DNA of 64,000 nt from an uncultured bacterium. Lineage in GTDB: Bacteria; Patescibacteriota; Gracilibacteria; Absconditabacterales; Absconditicoccaceae. The position numbers and the translations under genes are program-made. Below the pieces are notes generated by a model, which was given only the letters and a program-made list of their open reading frames with translations, was not told the origin of the DNA and did no database searches. Location of the stretch: assembly GCA_947168815.1 (NCBI GenBank), contig CAMVNG010000002.1:124001-188000 (forward strand). The letters run 5' to 3'. Shown here piece by piece: positions 28,301 through 37,693 of the stretch. How positions within the stretch are numbered: position 1 is the first letter of the stretch; each line of letters begins with the position of its first letter.

Positions 28301-30433
28301 ACTCTTGTAGCTAAATGGAGTCCAAGAACTGATACATCATATACAGTTAAACATCTAACAGAAAATCTAAATGATGGTTGATATACTGAGGTATTAAGTG
28401 ATAGAGTAGTTAAGTTTGGAACTACAGAAGAATTAACTAATGCGACAGCAAATACTTATGCAGGATTCACAGTACAACCAATCAAACAAAAAGAAATTGC
28501 ATGAGATAGTTCAACTGTTGTAGAAGTTAAATACTCTAGAAATAGTTATACAATTAGTTTTGACTCTAATGGATGAACAGCTGTTCCTTCTATAACAGAG
28601 AAATATCAAACTGCATTAACTTCTCCAGAAAATCCAACGAGAAAAGGATATTCATTCTGATGATGGGAGCCAAAATTCCCTCAAGTAATGTGAAGTGAAG
28701 ATACTACATTAGTAGCTAAATGGAATGCTTGAGAATCAAGTTATATAGTTAATCATTATGTAAAGAATTTGGCTTGAGATTGATATACATTAAAGGAACA
28801 AGAGACACTTGCTTGAAAGACAGAAAGTCAAACACAAGCTAAAGAGAAATCATATGAATGATTCAGTCTTGAAAAAGCAATTGTACAAAAAGAAATTAAA
28901 TCAGATGGTTCTACAATTGTTGATATCTACTATAAGAGAAATGCATATCATATCACATGGATTGCATGAACAGGAGTTGAGGCAATCAATGAATCTTGAG
29001 ACTACGCATATTGAACAACAGTAAAAGTTCAAGCAAGAACTAAGGTAGGATACACATTCTCATGATGAGTATCTGAAAAAGAATTTGCTGCTGTAGTACC
29101 AGCTCGTAATTCTAACATCATTGTATCAGCAACTCCAAATACTTATACAGTTAGATATCATGCAAATGGATGAGAAGGAAAGATGGATGATCAAATCTTT
29201 ACTTACGATATGACATGAACATTAAATGAGAATACTTATGTTAATTCATGAAAAGTTCTAGTAGGATGGAGCTCAGAAAAATGAGCATTGTATCCTGCAT
29301 GATCTAAAGTTATTAATTTAACAACTAAATGAGTATTTGATTTATATGCTGAGTGGCAAGCGTCATATAAGGTTATTTATAAGGATGCAAATGCAGTATT
29401 ATTTGAAGAAGAATATGCATCTGGTGATGTTATTAAGCCATCTAGAACACCAAGTAAAAATGGATACCGTTTTGATTGATGGGATGGAATGCCTAAAGAT
29501 AATTTAATGTGAGAAGAAGATATAGAAGTAACTGCTAAATGGATTAATGATCAACCTGCTAAATCTTCTAGTGGATGAGGATGAGGTGCAAGAGTAGTAA
29601 CTAAAGATACATCATCTGTATCAACACCTGTATTAGTTTCTGAAGATTCTGCTACCTCAGTTAAAAAAGAAGAAAAAACATCTACTGTAGAAGAACCTGT
29701 AATACAAGAAGAGGATGATCATACTTCAGCAAAAGATACATGAGAAACAGTTAAAAATGTTGAATCTCATCCAACTGTTACTGAAGAAGTATTAACAGCT
29801 TACCAATGGTCATATAAGAACAAAGTAACAACATTAGCTCCAGTAGAAAGAGCTATGCCAGAAGGATATGTATATAGATGACATATGGCTAAGATGGTAG
29901 TAAATTACGCATTAAATGTTCTTTGATGGGAATTACCAGAAGAGACACCAGAAGAATGTTCACGAAGTGATGATGCATCTGATTGGGAATCTAATGAAAT
30001 TAAGAATTATGCTAGAATGTCTTGTGAACTTGGAATAATGTGAATAGATATGGATAACTTCGAACCAACAAGATATGTAACAAGAGCTCAATTCGGAACA
30101 ATACTTTCAAGATTATTATGGTGAGATACATACAATCAACAATGGTCGTCAACTAATTCTTATTATGAACGTCATCTAAATGAGTTGAAAGAAAAAGGAA
30201 TTATTACACAAATTGATAATCCAGAACAAAGAATTGAATTAAGAGAATGGGTTTGGGTAATGTTAAGAAGATCTGATGAATATATTAAATCAAGTAATAC
30301 CTATAAGCTTTGAAGAAGTAATGTTAAGACATCAAATGTAGATTGAAAAGTAGAAAATAAAGAAGAAACATGAACAATGAGTACTATATTTGATTCTCTC
30401 TTTAAAAAAGTTTCATCAGATAGTGAAAAATAA
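7385..30433 (+). CDS. giant secreted BspA/InlB-repeat surface protein with SLH-like C-terminus
   Basis: One frame runs 7,682 codons without TAA or TAG. Residues 1-30 are a signal peptide (basic start, hydrophobic core, AFA|Q cleavage). Residues ~60-150 form a cap (IIRSE, LSTSDS, YAWYEG, LYMNEDSS). Residues ~150-905 are BspA/DUF285 repeats of the type LDVSNWDTSSVTDMSYMF. Residues ~920-1235 are InlB-like. A second cap and DUF285 block cover ~1240-1870. A FISUMP-like domain lies at ~2030-2320 (RNMGALW, CPNGWHVPTQKEW, LPVRCFKN). Residues ~2320-7390 are InlB B-type (GYTFxGWxP, AQW) and MucBP-like (YTVKHYLQ) repeats. An S/T/E-rich linker and an SLH-like region (~7470-7650) end the protein. It is likely an adhesin held on the S-layer or wall. 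The ATG has no strong ribosome binding site. In standard code it would look like dozens of broken ORFs. Confidence 0.93.
7840..10090 (+). repeat. first block of BspA/DUF285 repeats in the giant protein
   Basis: Roughly 28-30 in-frame repeats of about 24-26 codons follow the pattern L-D-V-S-N-W-D/N-T-S-x-V-T-x-M-x-x-M-F. DNA copies are close but not identical, for example near 9840-9970 where two neighbouring units are almost the same, suggesting recent unit duplication. DUF285 repeats are known from bacterial surface proteins, including BspA relatives. The copy count is by eye. Confidence 0.9.
11098..12995 (+). repeat. second cap plus block of BspA/DUF285 repeats
   Basis: The cap motif (IVRSESKTEG, LSTSDSED, FAWYDKG, IYLNEDSEGMF) recurs at 11,150-11,320 and is followed by about 22 DUF285 repeats to 12,990. 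Repeats here are more uniform (WDTSSVTDMSYMF) than in the first block. The whole cap+DUF285 architecture therefore occurs twice in this protein, and once more in the gene at 62780. Confidence 0.88.
13480..14345 (+). other. FISUMP-like domain with a Gly/Ser/Cys-rich insertion
   Basis: The segment starts YIIMDRNMGALWDG and ends with GPCPNGWHVPTQKEW, a long helix-rich stretch, AGYRSPLS, WYWTTTPSGS and LPVRCFKN. This is the layout of the Fibrobacter succinogenes major paralogous (FISUMP) domain, found in secreted lectin-like proteins. Between the two parts lies an insertion (about 13,530-13,870) rich in Gly, Ser, Tyr and acidic residues with several Cys, many of its glycines encoded by UGA. The function is unknown; a carbohydrate- or adhesion-related role is inference. 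Confidence 0.75.
15130..17095 (+). repeat. four tandem long modules of about 480-495 bases
   Basis: Similar modules begin near 15,136, 15,640, 16,134 and 16,612. Each contains an entry of the type Y-K/N-A-N-G-G-K-x-S-D-D/N-T, an FGFG-like turn, a VDVSND-Cys segment, a GYGFxFEGDSIxIxxNGCD segment, and then an InlB-type PTRxGYTFxGWYR...YAKW unit. The first copy lacks part of the pattern. This is a higher-order duplication distinct from the later composite repeats. Confidence 0.7.
20620..29010 (+). repeat. about 20 tandem MucBP-like/InlB composite repeats
   Basis: Twenty occurrences of a YTVKHYLQ-type entry were found by eye, starting near 20,627, 21,479, 21,880, 22,270, 22,672, 23,065, 23,467, 23,902, 24,303, 24,712, 25,110, 25,510, 25,920, 26,320, 26,720, 27,125, 27,520, 27,925, 28,325 and 28,730. 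Each ~134-residue unit joins a MucBP-like half (ending TVVEIKYDRN) to an InlB B-type half (FDSNGG, PTRxGYTFxGW, MP, AQWTAN). Spacing is near 400 bases, except the first interval, which holds an extra InlB unit. Confidence 0.85.
29800..30340 (+). other. SLH-like C-terminal anchoring region of the giant protein
   Basis: The region contains GYVYRGHMAKMVVNYALNV, then a Cys-bearing loop, IKNYARMSCELGIMGIDMD, YVTRAQFGTILSRLLWGD, HLNELKEKGIITQIDNP and RIELREWVWVMLRRSDEY. The order R-x-x-M-A-K-M, A-x-x-L-G-I-M, V-T-R-A-Q-F-G matches S-layer homology repeats of other ultra-small bacteria as I know them. There is no LPxTG motif and no C-terminal membrane helix, so SLH binding is the likely anchor. Confidence 0.75.
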
Positions 30434-30452
30434 CAACATTATTTAAATAAAT

Positions 30453-30486
30453 AAAAAGTAGAATGTGGAGTCATTCTACTTTTTTA
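30453..30486. terminator. bidirectional intrinsic terminator after the giant gene
   Basis: Inverted repeat AAAAGTAGAATG (30454-30465) and CATTCTACTTTT (30472-30483) with a 6-base loop, flanked by A-tract and T-tract. It can end both the giant plus-strand gene and the convergent xth operon. Confidence 0.85.
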
Positions 30487-30502
30487 TAATGAAAACAAAT
30501 TT

Positions 30503-31288
30503 TTATTTTAAGATAAGTCAAATAGGGCAGTGGTCAGATCATTCAACTTGATCATAGTGAATCATATCAATAACATCATTTATTGTATTTTTAGAAACCC
30601 AAAAATAATCCAATCTCCGTCAAACATTTCTAGGTCTAGCTCATGCTCTATAACTCCACCAAGTATATTTATCTTTTAATTCAGGATTAAAGAATCTAAA
30701 TACATCAACAAATCCTTGTTCTTCTAGATGATCCATTTCTTTTCTTTCAATAGGGAGAAATCAAATGCTATTCTCATTTTCTTTTGGCCTAGCAATATCA
30801 ATTTCTCTATGGCAAATATTAAAATCTCAAGTAGTGATAATTTTTTTTCATTGTGCTGCTAATTCAGAAATATGCTTTATATAGCTTTCATAGAATCCTA
30901 ATTTATATCCAAGCATTGGTGTCCCATCAGCTCTATCTCATCAATTAGGAAAATAGATATTAAAAAGAGTAGTATTTCACCAAGAAAGAGAAGTTACTCT
31001 TCAATCGTCATTAAAACACAATGGCTCTTCAAAACGGTTTTGTGTAGTAATTCAAGGAATATCTTTTTTATAGAATATAGCAGAACCTGCATATCCTGGT
31101 CTTTCAGAAAGATGCCAAACATAATTATAATTTTGGAAAGCAAATCTTAATTCAGTAGGAATCTGATGCTCAAAAGCTTTTACTTCTTGTAAACACAAAA
31201 TATCAGGATTTTCAGTTCAAACTCGTTCGATAAATCCTTTCTTTAAAACAGATCTGATACCATTAACATTCCATGAAATAATTTTCAT
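30503..31288 (-). CDS. xth: exodeoxyribonuclease III (AP endonuclease)
   Basis: A 261-residue EEP-family nuclease that cleaves DNA at abasic sites and degrades 3' ends in base excision repair. MKIISWNVNGIRSVL contains the catalytic Asn, ILCLQEVKA the metal-binding Glu, GYAGSAIFYKK the conserved loop, NIYFPNG the conserved Asn-Tyr-Pro region, TGDFNICHREIDIARP the Asp/Asn pair, and the C-terminus has RRLDYFWVS and GSDHCPIGLIL with the catalytic His. Full length for the family. It is the last gene of a minus-strand group with map and dut, 15 bases downstream of map. Confidence 0.95.
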
Positions 31289-31303
31289 TATGCAAGTTTA
31301 ATA

Positions 31304-32080
31304 CTAAAAATCTTCAGTAATTCCTGCTAATACTTTAGGACCATTTTCAGTAATAAGAACCGTATATTCCCATTGAGCTCAGAGGTCTCCTTTTTTACAA
31401 TAAAGGTTCCAGTCATTTAAATCACCAAATACAACATCATCTGAAACGACAGCTGTAATTGGTTCTATAGCAATTACCATTCATGGTTCTAATACAATTT
31501 TTTTCATCTCAGCAACAGGGTAATTATAGAATAGAGGCTTTTCATGGACAGCATTTCAAACACCATGTCCACATAAGGTTTTTATAACCTCAAATCATGA
31601 ATTTTTAATGTGTGTATATATTGCTTTAGAAATACCATAAGCTTCTTTTCATGTTTGTATAGCTTGAATTCATAAGTCTAGAGATTCTTTTGTTGCTCTA
31701 ATTAAATCTGCACCTAAAGGATTTAATGCCTCATCTCCTATAATCATACTTATAGCAGCATCAGAGAAACCTTTCTTATAAATAATACCTGCATCTATTT
31801 TTAAAAGATCTCCATTAACGAGAACTGTTTCATCTGGGATTCCATGAACAACACAATCATTAACAGATAAACAAAGATTTGCAGGGAAACCATCGTAGTT
31901 TTTGAATGCTCATTTTAAATCTCTTTTATCTAACCATTCTTGAGATAAAGCTTCAACTTCTAGTAATGTCATTCAAGCTTTAGTATGCTCTCTAAGATAA
32001 TATAACATTTCTGTCAAATAAGAACAAGAGTCCGTAATATTTTGAATCTGTTCTTTAGTTTTAATAATTGGTTGTTTCAT
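31304..32080 (-). CDS. map: methionine aminopeptidase, type I
   Basis: A 258-residue metalloprotease that removes the initiator Met from nascent proteins. Visible blocks: FPANLCLSVNDCVVHGIPDE with the substrate-binding His, LLKIDAGIIYKKGFSDAA with the metal Asp residues, CGHGVGNAVHEKP with the metal His, EPGMVIAIEPIT with a metal Glu, and GAQWEYTVLIT with the last Glu. All five metal ligands are present. Length is normal for bacterial type I enzymes without a zinc-finger extension. The start is the ATG at 32080; dut ends 32 bases upstream. Confidence 0.96.
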
Positions 32081-32111
32081 TCTAATACGATATTAATATG
32101 ATAATCTAAAA

Positions 32112-32600
32112 TTACATTTTTCAAGTAGATCAAAGTCCTCAAGCTCATCTTTCACTAGGATATTTTTCAGCGAAACCATCATATTCTTCTTTATCAACTT
32201 TCATTTCAATACTAGGAATACCTTCACTTCAGAAATTATGGTCTCACCAATGATGAGGTGCAAATTCTAATTGGCAAAGTCTAGTATATTTTTCTATAAT
32301 AATAGGTTTATTGGTAAAATTATAGATTTGTAAGAAATATTCACCTCTATAATCAGAATCTATAAGTGCAACAGAATTTCATAGCATGAGTCCTGTTTTG
32401 CATGGAAGAGAACTTCTTGCATATATTTTACAGCACCATCAAACTGGCATAACAGTCTTAATTCCACTGGGAATAAGTTTTAATTCTCATGGCTCAAGTG
32501 TAAAATCTATAGAGGTTTTTATGTCCCAAGCAATAGCTTCAGGAGTCTTTTTTTCTGGTAATAGATTCTCATCATAAGTGCATATAAGAATATTTTGCAT
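32112..32600 (-). CDS. dut: dUTP diphosphatase
   Basis: A 162-residue trimeric-type dUTPase converting dUTP to dUMP, which keeps uracil out of DNA and feeds dTMP synthesis. Motif 1 is in AIAWDIKTS, motif 2 is ARSSLPCKTGLML, motif 3 is VALIDSDYRGE, motif 4 lies in TRLCQLEFAP, and the C-terminal phosphate-closing motif 5 is RGAGGLGSTG, where three glycines are UGA. In motif 3 the usual Gly before (V)ID is replaced by Ala-Leu. It heads the dut-map-xth group, so nucleotide hygiene and base-excision repair sit together. Confidence 0.92.
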
Positions 32601-32717
32601 TACAAATTGATAAGCAGATAAACTGTATAGAATCTACTGAATTGAGAAGAGAAAACAAGAACAACTTTTAAGAGAAAAAAATAGTAGTAAAAGAAAAGTT
32701 AGATTTAAAATTTTAAC

Positions 32718-32745
32718 TTGCATTTATTTTTTCAAATACTAAATT
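32718..32745 (+). promoter_or_regulatory. candidate promoter of leuS
   Basis: TTGCAT (32718-32723), 16-base spacer, TAAATT (32740-32745), about 35 bases ahead of the LeuRS ATG. The -35 matches the TTGCA pattern seen at other promoters in this window; the -10 is weak. Confidence 0.4.
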
Positions 32746-32779
32746 AAAACCATCTCGCTTTATATTATCTATTAATGTG

Positions 32780-35317
32780 ATGACAGTGGATTTGACTAAA
32801 ATTGCTGCTAAATGGCAGAAAGAGTGGAACGATAAAAAAATTTATGAAACGAAAGAATGATGAAATAAACCTAAATATTATATCCTGGATATGTTTCCTT
32901 ATCCAAGTGGAGCATGACTTCATGTAGGACATCCTAAGGGATATATTGCTTCCGATACTATAGCAAGAAAAAAGCTTCTTCAAGGATATAATGTATTACA
33001 TCCAATGGGATTCGATACTTTTTGACTTTGAACAGAACAATATGCAATTGATCATAAAATGAAGCCTCAAGTTGTTGCTAAACAAAATATAGATACTTAT
33101 ATTAAACAGCTTGAAAACATTGGTTTCACTTATGATTGGTCAAGAAGCTTCTCTACAGCAGATCCTGAATATTTTAAATGGACTCAATCAATTTTCTTAA
33201 AATTCTATAATCATTATTATGATGAAGCTGCTAAAAAAGCAAAACCAATTTCAGAATTGGAAGCTGCATTAAAAGCTGAATGAAAGTCTGAAGAAGAAAT
33301 TAAGAAAATCGTTGATAATGAAAGATTAGCATATATAGATTATAAACCAATTAACTGGTGTCCTCATTGTAAAACAGGACTTGCTAATGAAGATCTTGAT
33401 GATTGAAAGTGTGAAAGATGTGGAAGTCCAGTAGAGCAAAAACCTATGAAACAATGGGTATTGAGAATTACTAAATATGCTGAAAGACTTATCGATGGTT
33501 TGGAAGGTCTTGATTGGGATGAGTCAATGAAAGAACTTGAAAGAAACTGGATCTGAAAATCATCAGGAACTCAATTCAGAATGAATATAAAAGATTCAGA
33601 AGATTTCTTTGAAGTGTATACAACAAGAGTAGATACTGTTTTCTGAATGACATTCGTTGTTATGGCTCCAGAACATCCATTAGTCGATAAAATAACAACT
33701 CCAGAACAACTAGATGCAGTTAATAAATATAAAGAACAAGCTAAGTTCAAGACACAATTAGAAAGAACAGAACTTCAAAAAGAGAAAACAGGACAATTTA
33801 CATGAGCATTTGCTATTAATCCTTTCAACTGAAAAGAAGTTCCAATTTATATTTGAGATTATGTTTTAGCAAACTATGGAACTTGAGTAGTTATGGCTGT
33901 ACCAGCTCATGATGAAAGAGATTTTGATTTTGCTAAAAAACACAATATTCCAATCATTCAAAGTATCTTATCAGAAAAGACAAAAGAACATTATGATTTT
34001 GATGCAATGGATGCTTTACCAGAAATAGCAACTGAAAAGGGAATACTAATTGATTCTGGTGAGTTTTCTTGATTAACATCTGAAGATGCTATTAAAAAGA
34101 TGCAAGTTTGGTTGAAAGCAAACAATATGTGATCAGAAAAAATAAATTATAAGATTCAAGATTGGGTATTCTCTCGTCAAAGATATTGGTGAGAACCATT
34201 CCCAGTTGTTTTCTGTCCTGAACACTGAACAGTACCTTTGAAAGATTCTGATTTGCCTTTAACTTTGCCAGATGTTGAACATTATGAACCAACAGGTACA
34301 GAGGAGTGACCATTGGCAGAAGTAAGTGATTGGATTAATACTACTTGTCCTATCTGCTGAAAACCTGCAAAGAGAGAATCAAACACAATGCCAGGATGGG
34401 CTGGTTCAAGTTGGTATTGGATGAGATATATGGATCCACATAATCACGATGAAATGGTTTCAAAAGAAAGAGATGAATACCGAAGAAATGTAGATGTATA
34501 TATTTGATGAGCTGAACACGTAACAAGACATATGATTTATGCAAGATTTTGGCAAAATTTCTTGTATGATTTATGATTAGTTTGTGAAAAAGAACCATTT
34601 AAGAAATACCAAAAAGTATGACTTATTATGGCAGAGGATGGTAGAAAAATGTCTAAGAGATGGTGAAATGTTGTAAATCCTGATGATATTATTGCTGAAT
34701 ATTGAGCTGATGTTTTCAGAACATATGAAATGTTTATGTGACCATTTGATCAATATATAGCTTGGAATACAAATTGAATCAAATGAGCAAAAAAATTCTT
34801 AGATAAGGTAATTGCATTATGGGATAAAGTTGATGATTCATTACAACAAGAAGATAAAAAAGTATTAACTATACTTCATCAAACAATTAAAAAGCTTACT
34901 GAGGAAATTGATGATTTTAAATTTAATACTTCAATTTCTCAATTGATGATTTTGGTTAATGCTTTAACAGAACAAGAGAAAATTACTAAATCAACATTTG
35001 AAACTCTTACTCTATTACTTGCTCCATTTGCTCCACATTTGGCTGAAGAATTCTGGAATATCTTATGAAATGAATTCTCAATTTTCTCTAAATGAAAATG
35101 GCCAGAATACGATGAAAAATATTTAGTGGCTGCTGAAGTAACATTAGCAATTCAATTTAATGGAAAAATGAGATGAACATTACAGCTTCCAGCTGATGCT
35201 ACACAAGATCAAGTACTTCAAGCAATTAAAGAGAATGAGAAATTATGATGATACTTACAATCAGAACCTAAAAAGGTTATTTTCATCCCATGAAAAATTA
35301 TGAATATCATTCTTTAG
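32780..35317 (+). CDS. leuS: leucyl-tRNA synthetase
   Basis: An 845-residue class I aminoacyl-tRNA synthetase charging tRNA-Leu. The HIGH signature is HVGH at residues 48-51, after [11 protein letters not shown] zinc-binding segment ([12 protein letters not shown] ... [12 protein letters not shown]) precedes the CP1 editing domain, which shows [14 protein letters not shown] and [18 protein letters not shown]. The KMSKS loop is KMSKR at 623-627, followed by WGNVVNPDD. The C-terminal anticodon-binding region is present. The ATG at 32780 is chosen over an overlapping ATG five bases earlier in another frame. Two patatin genes follow directly. Confidence 0.96.
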
Positions 35318-35323
35318 TTTGTA

Positions 35324-36097
35324 ATGATAAATATGCCGTGAGATGAAAAGTTTGTATTAACGATTTCTTGATGAGGATCTAAAGGAATGTACGCATGCTG
35401 AATTCTTAAAGCAATGGAAGAAAAATGAATAAAGGAAAAGATTGAGGCTGTGTACGGTGTTAGTGCATGAGCACTAACATGAGCATATTGGTTAAGTTGA
35501 TGGAAAGCTGAAGGAATATTCAATAAATATATGGAAAGTTGATTATTCTCTATTAAAAATATTTCCCTTTTCCCAATGAAAGGATTAATGAAGGAATGAA
35601 CAATGGAGAAATTAATTAAGTGAGAAATGAGAAGAAATTTTGAACAGCTAGAACTTCCATTATATGTATGATGTACAGATCTTTTGAAATGAAAGTTTAT
35701 GGTATATAATTCCTGAGAATTAATGAAACCAGTATTATGAAGCTTGGCTTTACCAGGAATATTTGCTCCTATAGAATATGAAGGTGCTCTCTTGGTAGAT
35801 TGAGGAGTGACAAACAATTTCCCTATAGATGTTGCTAGAAAAAGATTTCCAAAAGCTAAACATATATGAATTCTTCTTTCAAAATTCAAAAAAAATCAAA
35901 AAATAACAAATCTACTTGATACACTTCAAGTAACGTATGATCTCTTATTAAAATGACATCTATCTCAAAGTTATGATAAAGCTGATATTCTCTTTTATAG
36001 AGATTTAAAAACCTGAACAGTTGAAAATAATGAAAAAAAATTAAGACATCTATTTGAACTATGATATCAGGATGGATTAGATGCTTTTAGTTATTAA
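35324..36097 (+). CDS. patatin-like phospholipase
   Basis: A 257-residue Ser-Asp dyad lipid acyl hydrolase. The oxyanion loop GGGSKG is at residues 16-21 (first two glycines UGA), the nucleophile elbow GVSAG has Ser47, and the catalytic Asp is D159 in VDGGVTNNFPID. Between them lies CTDLLKGKFMVYNSG, usual for bacterial patatins such as the RssA group. There is no signal peptide, so it acts inside the cell or at the inner leaflet. A second ATG at 35333 is an alternative start. It begins 6 bases after leuS and is followed by a paralogue 9 bases downstream. Confidence 0.92.
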
Positions 36098-36106
36098 ATC
36101 AAAAAC

Positions 36107-36895
36107 ATGTGGCCGTTTGCGAAAAAGAATCCGGAGCGTTATGTTTTGGTTGTCTCATGAGGAGGTATGAGATGATTCTATGGATTATGAATTACAAAGG
36201 CTATTGAGGAACTTTGATTGAGGGAAAAAATTGATGCTGTATTTTGAGTAAGTGCCTGAGGTTTACTTGCTAGTTATTGGGCTGCTGGTTTTGATCCTGA
36301 TGAGTGTCTAGATATCTTTTTTCATTCTGATTTTATGAATCTAAAAAATGATATAAATCTTATTCCGAAAGATTCAATCCTTAAAACTGATGCTCTTGAA
36401 AAACAGTTAAGGAGAGATTTACCTGATACTTTTTCTGAATTAAAAACACCGATTTATATTTGATGTACTGATACTCAAACTTGACAATATACTGTTCTTT
36501 CTGAAGGAGATTTATGTTCTGCATTACTATGAACAATAGCAATTCCTTGAGTTTTCCCTGCCGTAAAAAGATGAAATGAGGTCTTGATAGATGGGTGAGT
36601 GACAAATAATTTTCCTATAGCTATAGCAAAAGAAACTTTCCCTAATCATAAAATTATTTGAATATCTTTAAATAAGTATCGTAAAAAGCCTAAAATTTCA
36701 AACATGTTAGATAACCTTATTGTCTCTTTTGAAATTATGCTTAGAAAAGATATTGAACCTCAAGGAGCAATGGCTGATATTTTCTTTTGTAGGGAACTAG
36801 ATACTCCAGTCCTCGAATTTAATTTGACTAAATTAAAGAAAATCTTTGATTTGTGATATGAAGATTGATTGAGGGAGTTAAAAGAAATCATTTAA
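36107..36895 (+). CDS. patatin-like phospholipase, second copy
   Basis: A 262-residue paralogue of the preceding gene. It keeps VVSGGGMRGFYG as oxyanion loop, FGVSAGGLLASYWAAG with nucleophile Ser49, and LIDGGVTNNFPIA with catalytic Asp162. The middle CTDTQTGQYTVLSEG and the AIPGVFPAV segment align with the first copy, but overall identity looks moderate, so the duplication is old. No signal peptide. Phospholipase or lipid acylhydrolase activity is expected; the substrate is unknown. The tight spacing implies one transcript with leuS and rsmE. Confidence 0.9.
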
Positions 36896-36909
36896 TAAGT
36901 TATTACGAT

Positions 36910-37611
36910 ATGCAACTATTTATCTGTGAACAATTGAAGTTAGAAGGAAATAAACTCTTTATACAAAACAATAAGGAGTTATTTGATCAATTGAGAAAAG
37001 TATTAAGGGCAAAACCTTGATATGATTTTTATGTACAAGATTATAGTTGAGAGGCAAGATATCATGTTGCTTTAGAATCTCGAGCCGAAAAGGAAATAGT
37101 AACTGAAATATTGAAAAAAGAAGAATGAAAAAAAACTATAAAAAAAAGTTGAATGCTAATTAGCTTCCCAAATAAACAAGAAAAATTGGAATTAATACTG
37201 CAAAAGTTAACTGAAATCTGAATATCAGATATCTTTCTTTGGAGCTCTGAAAGATCATTGTTGAAAGAATTAAATGATAAAAAACTTCAAAGAATTACGA
37301 AGATAATGAAAGAAGCTGTTGAACAATCTTGGTGATGGAATATTCCTAATTTAAAAATTCTATCATCTTTAGATGAACTGAAAAATGATTGGTCTATGAT
37401 TATATTTGATTTACCTAGGAATAAGGAAAACTCTAATTGAGAAGAATGAAAAAAACCTTATTTATGAGTTATATGACCTGAAGGAGGATTGACAGATAAG
37501 GATTATGAAAACTTTCCAAAAAACAGAATGGTACAATCATTATGAGAGAATGTATTAAGGATGGAAACAGCAGCTATTATTGGAGCATGGTGGATAAAAA
37601 ATATAAAATAA
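36910..37611 (+). CDS. rsmE: 16S rRNA U1498 N3-methyltransferase
   Basis: A 233-residue SPOUT-class methyltransferase that methylates U1498 of 16S rRNA using SAM. The C-terminal knot shows LISFPNKQEKLELILQKLTE, ISDIFLWSSERS, KEAVEQSWG, LGVIGPEGGLTDKDYE and LGENVLRMETAAIIGAWW, which are the family blocks. The N-terminal PUA-like domain has QLRKVLRAKPG. The G-P-E-G-G loop and the L-R-M-E-T-A segment form the cofactor site. It starts 14 bases after the patatin gene. Length matches the family. Confidence 0.9.
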
Positions 37612-37635
37612 AAAATGATTATTTAATCATCTTTC

Positions 37636-37663
37636 TTGCAAACAATATAGAAATTGATATTGT
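37636..37663 (+). promoter_or_regulatory. candidate promoter of the sbcC-like gene
   Basis: TTGCAA (37636-37641), 16-base spacer, TATTGT (37658-37663), about 31 bases before the ATG at 37694. Confidence 0.45.
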
Positions 37664-37693
37664 ATTTTTTGTTTAAGAATAGTTCTATTATTG

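Noticed and set aside
7385-30433. The region read as a long series of broken pseudogenes or many short ORFs
   Set aside because: All breaks are TGA; with TGA=Gly a single frame continues with a periodic repeat pattern and no TAA/TAG was met in the stretches read through.
32386-32577. Plus-strand ORF inside dut
   Set aside because: It is antisense to the complete dUTPase motifs on the minus strand.
35314-35889. 191-codon minus-strand ORF opposite the first patatin gene
   Set aside because: The plus strand has full patatin motifs in the same place; the minus frame has none.
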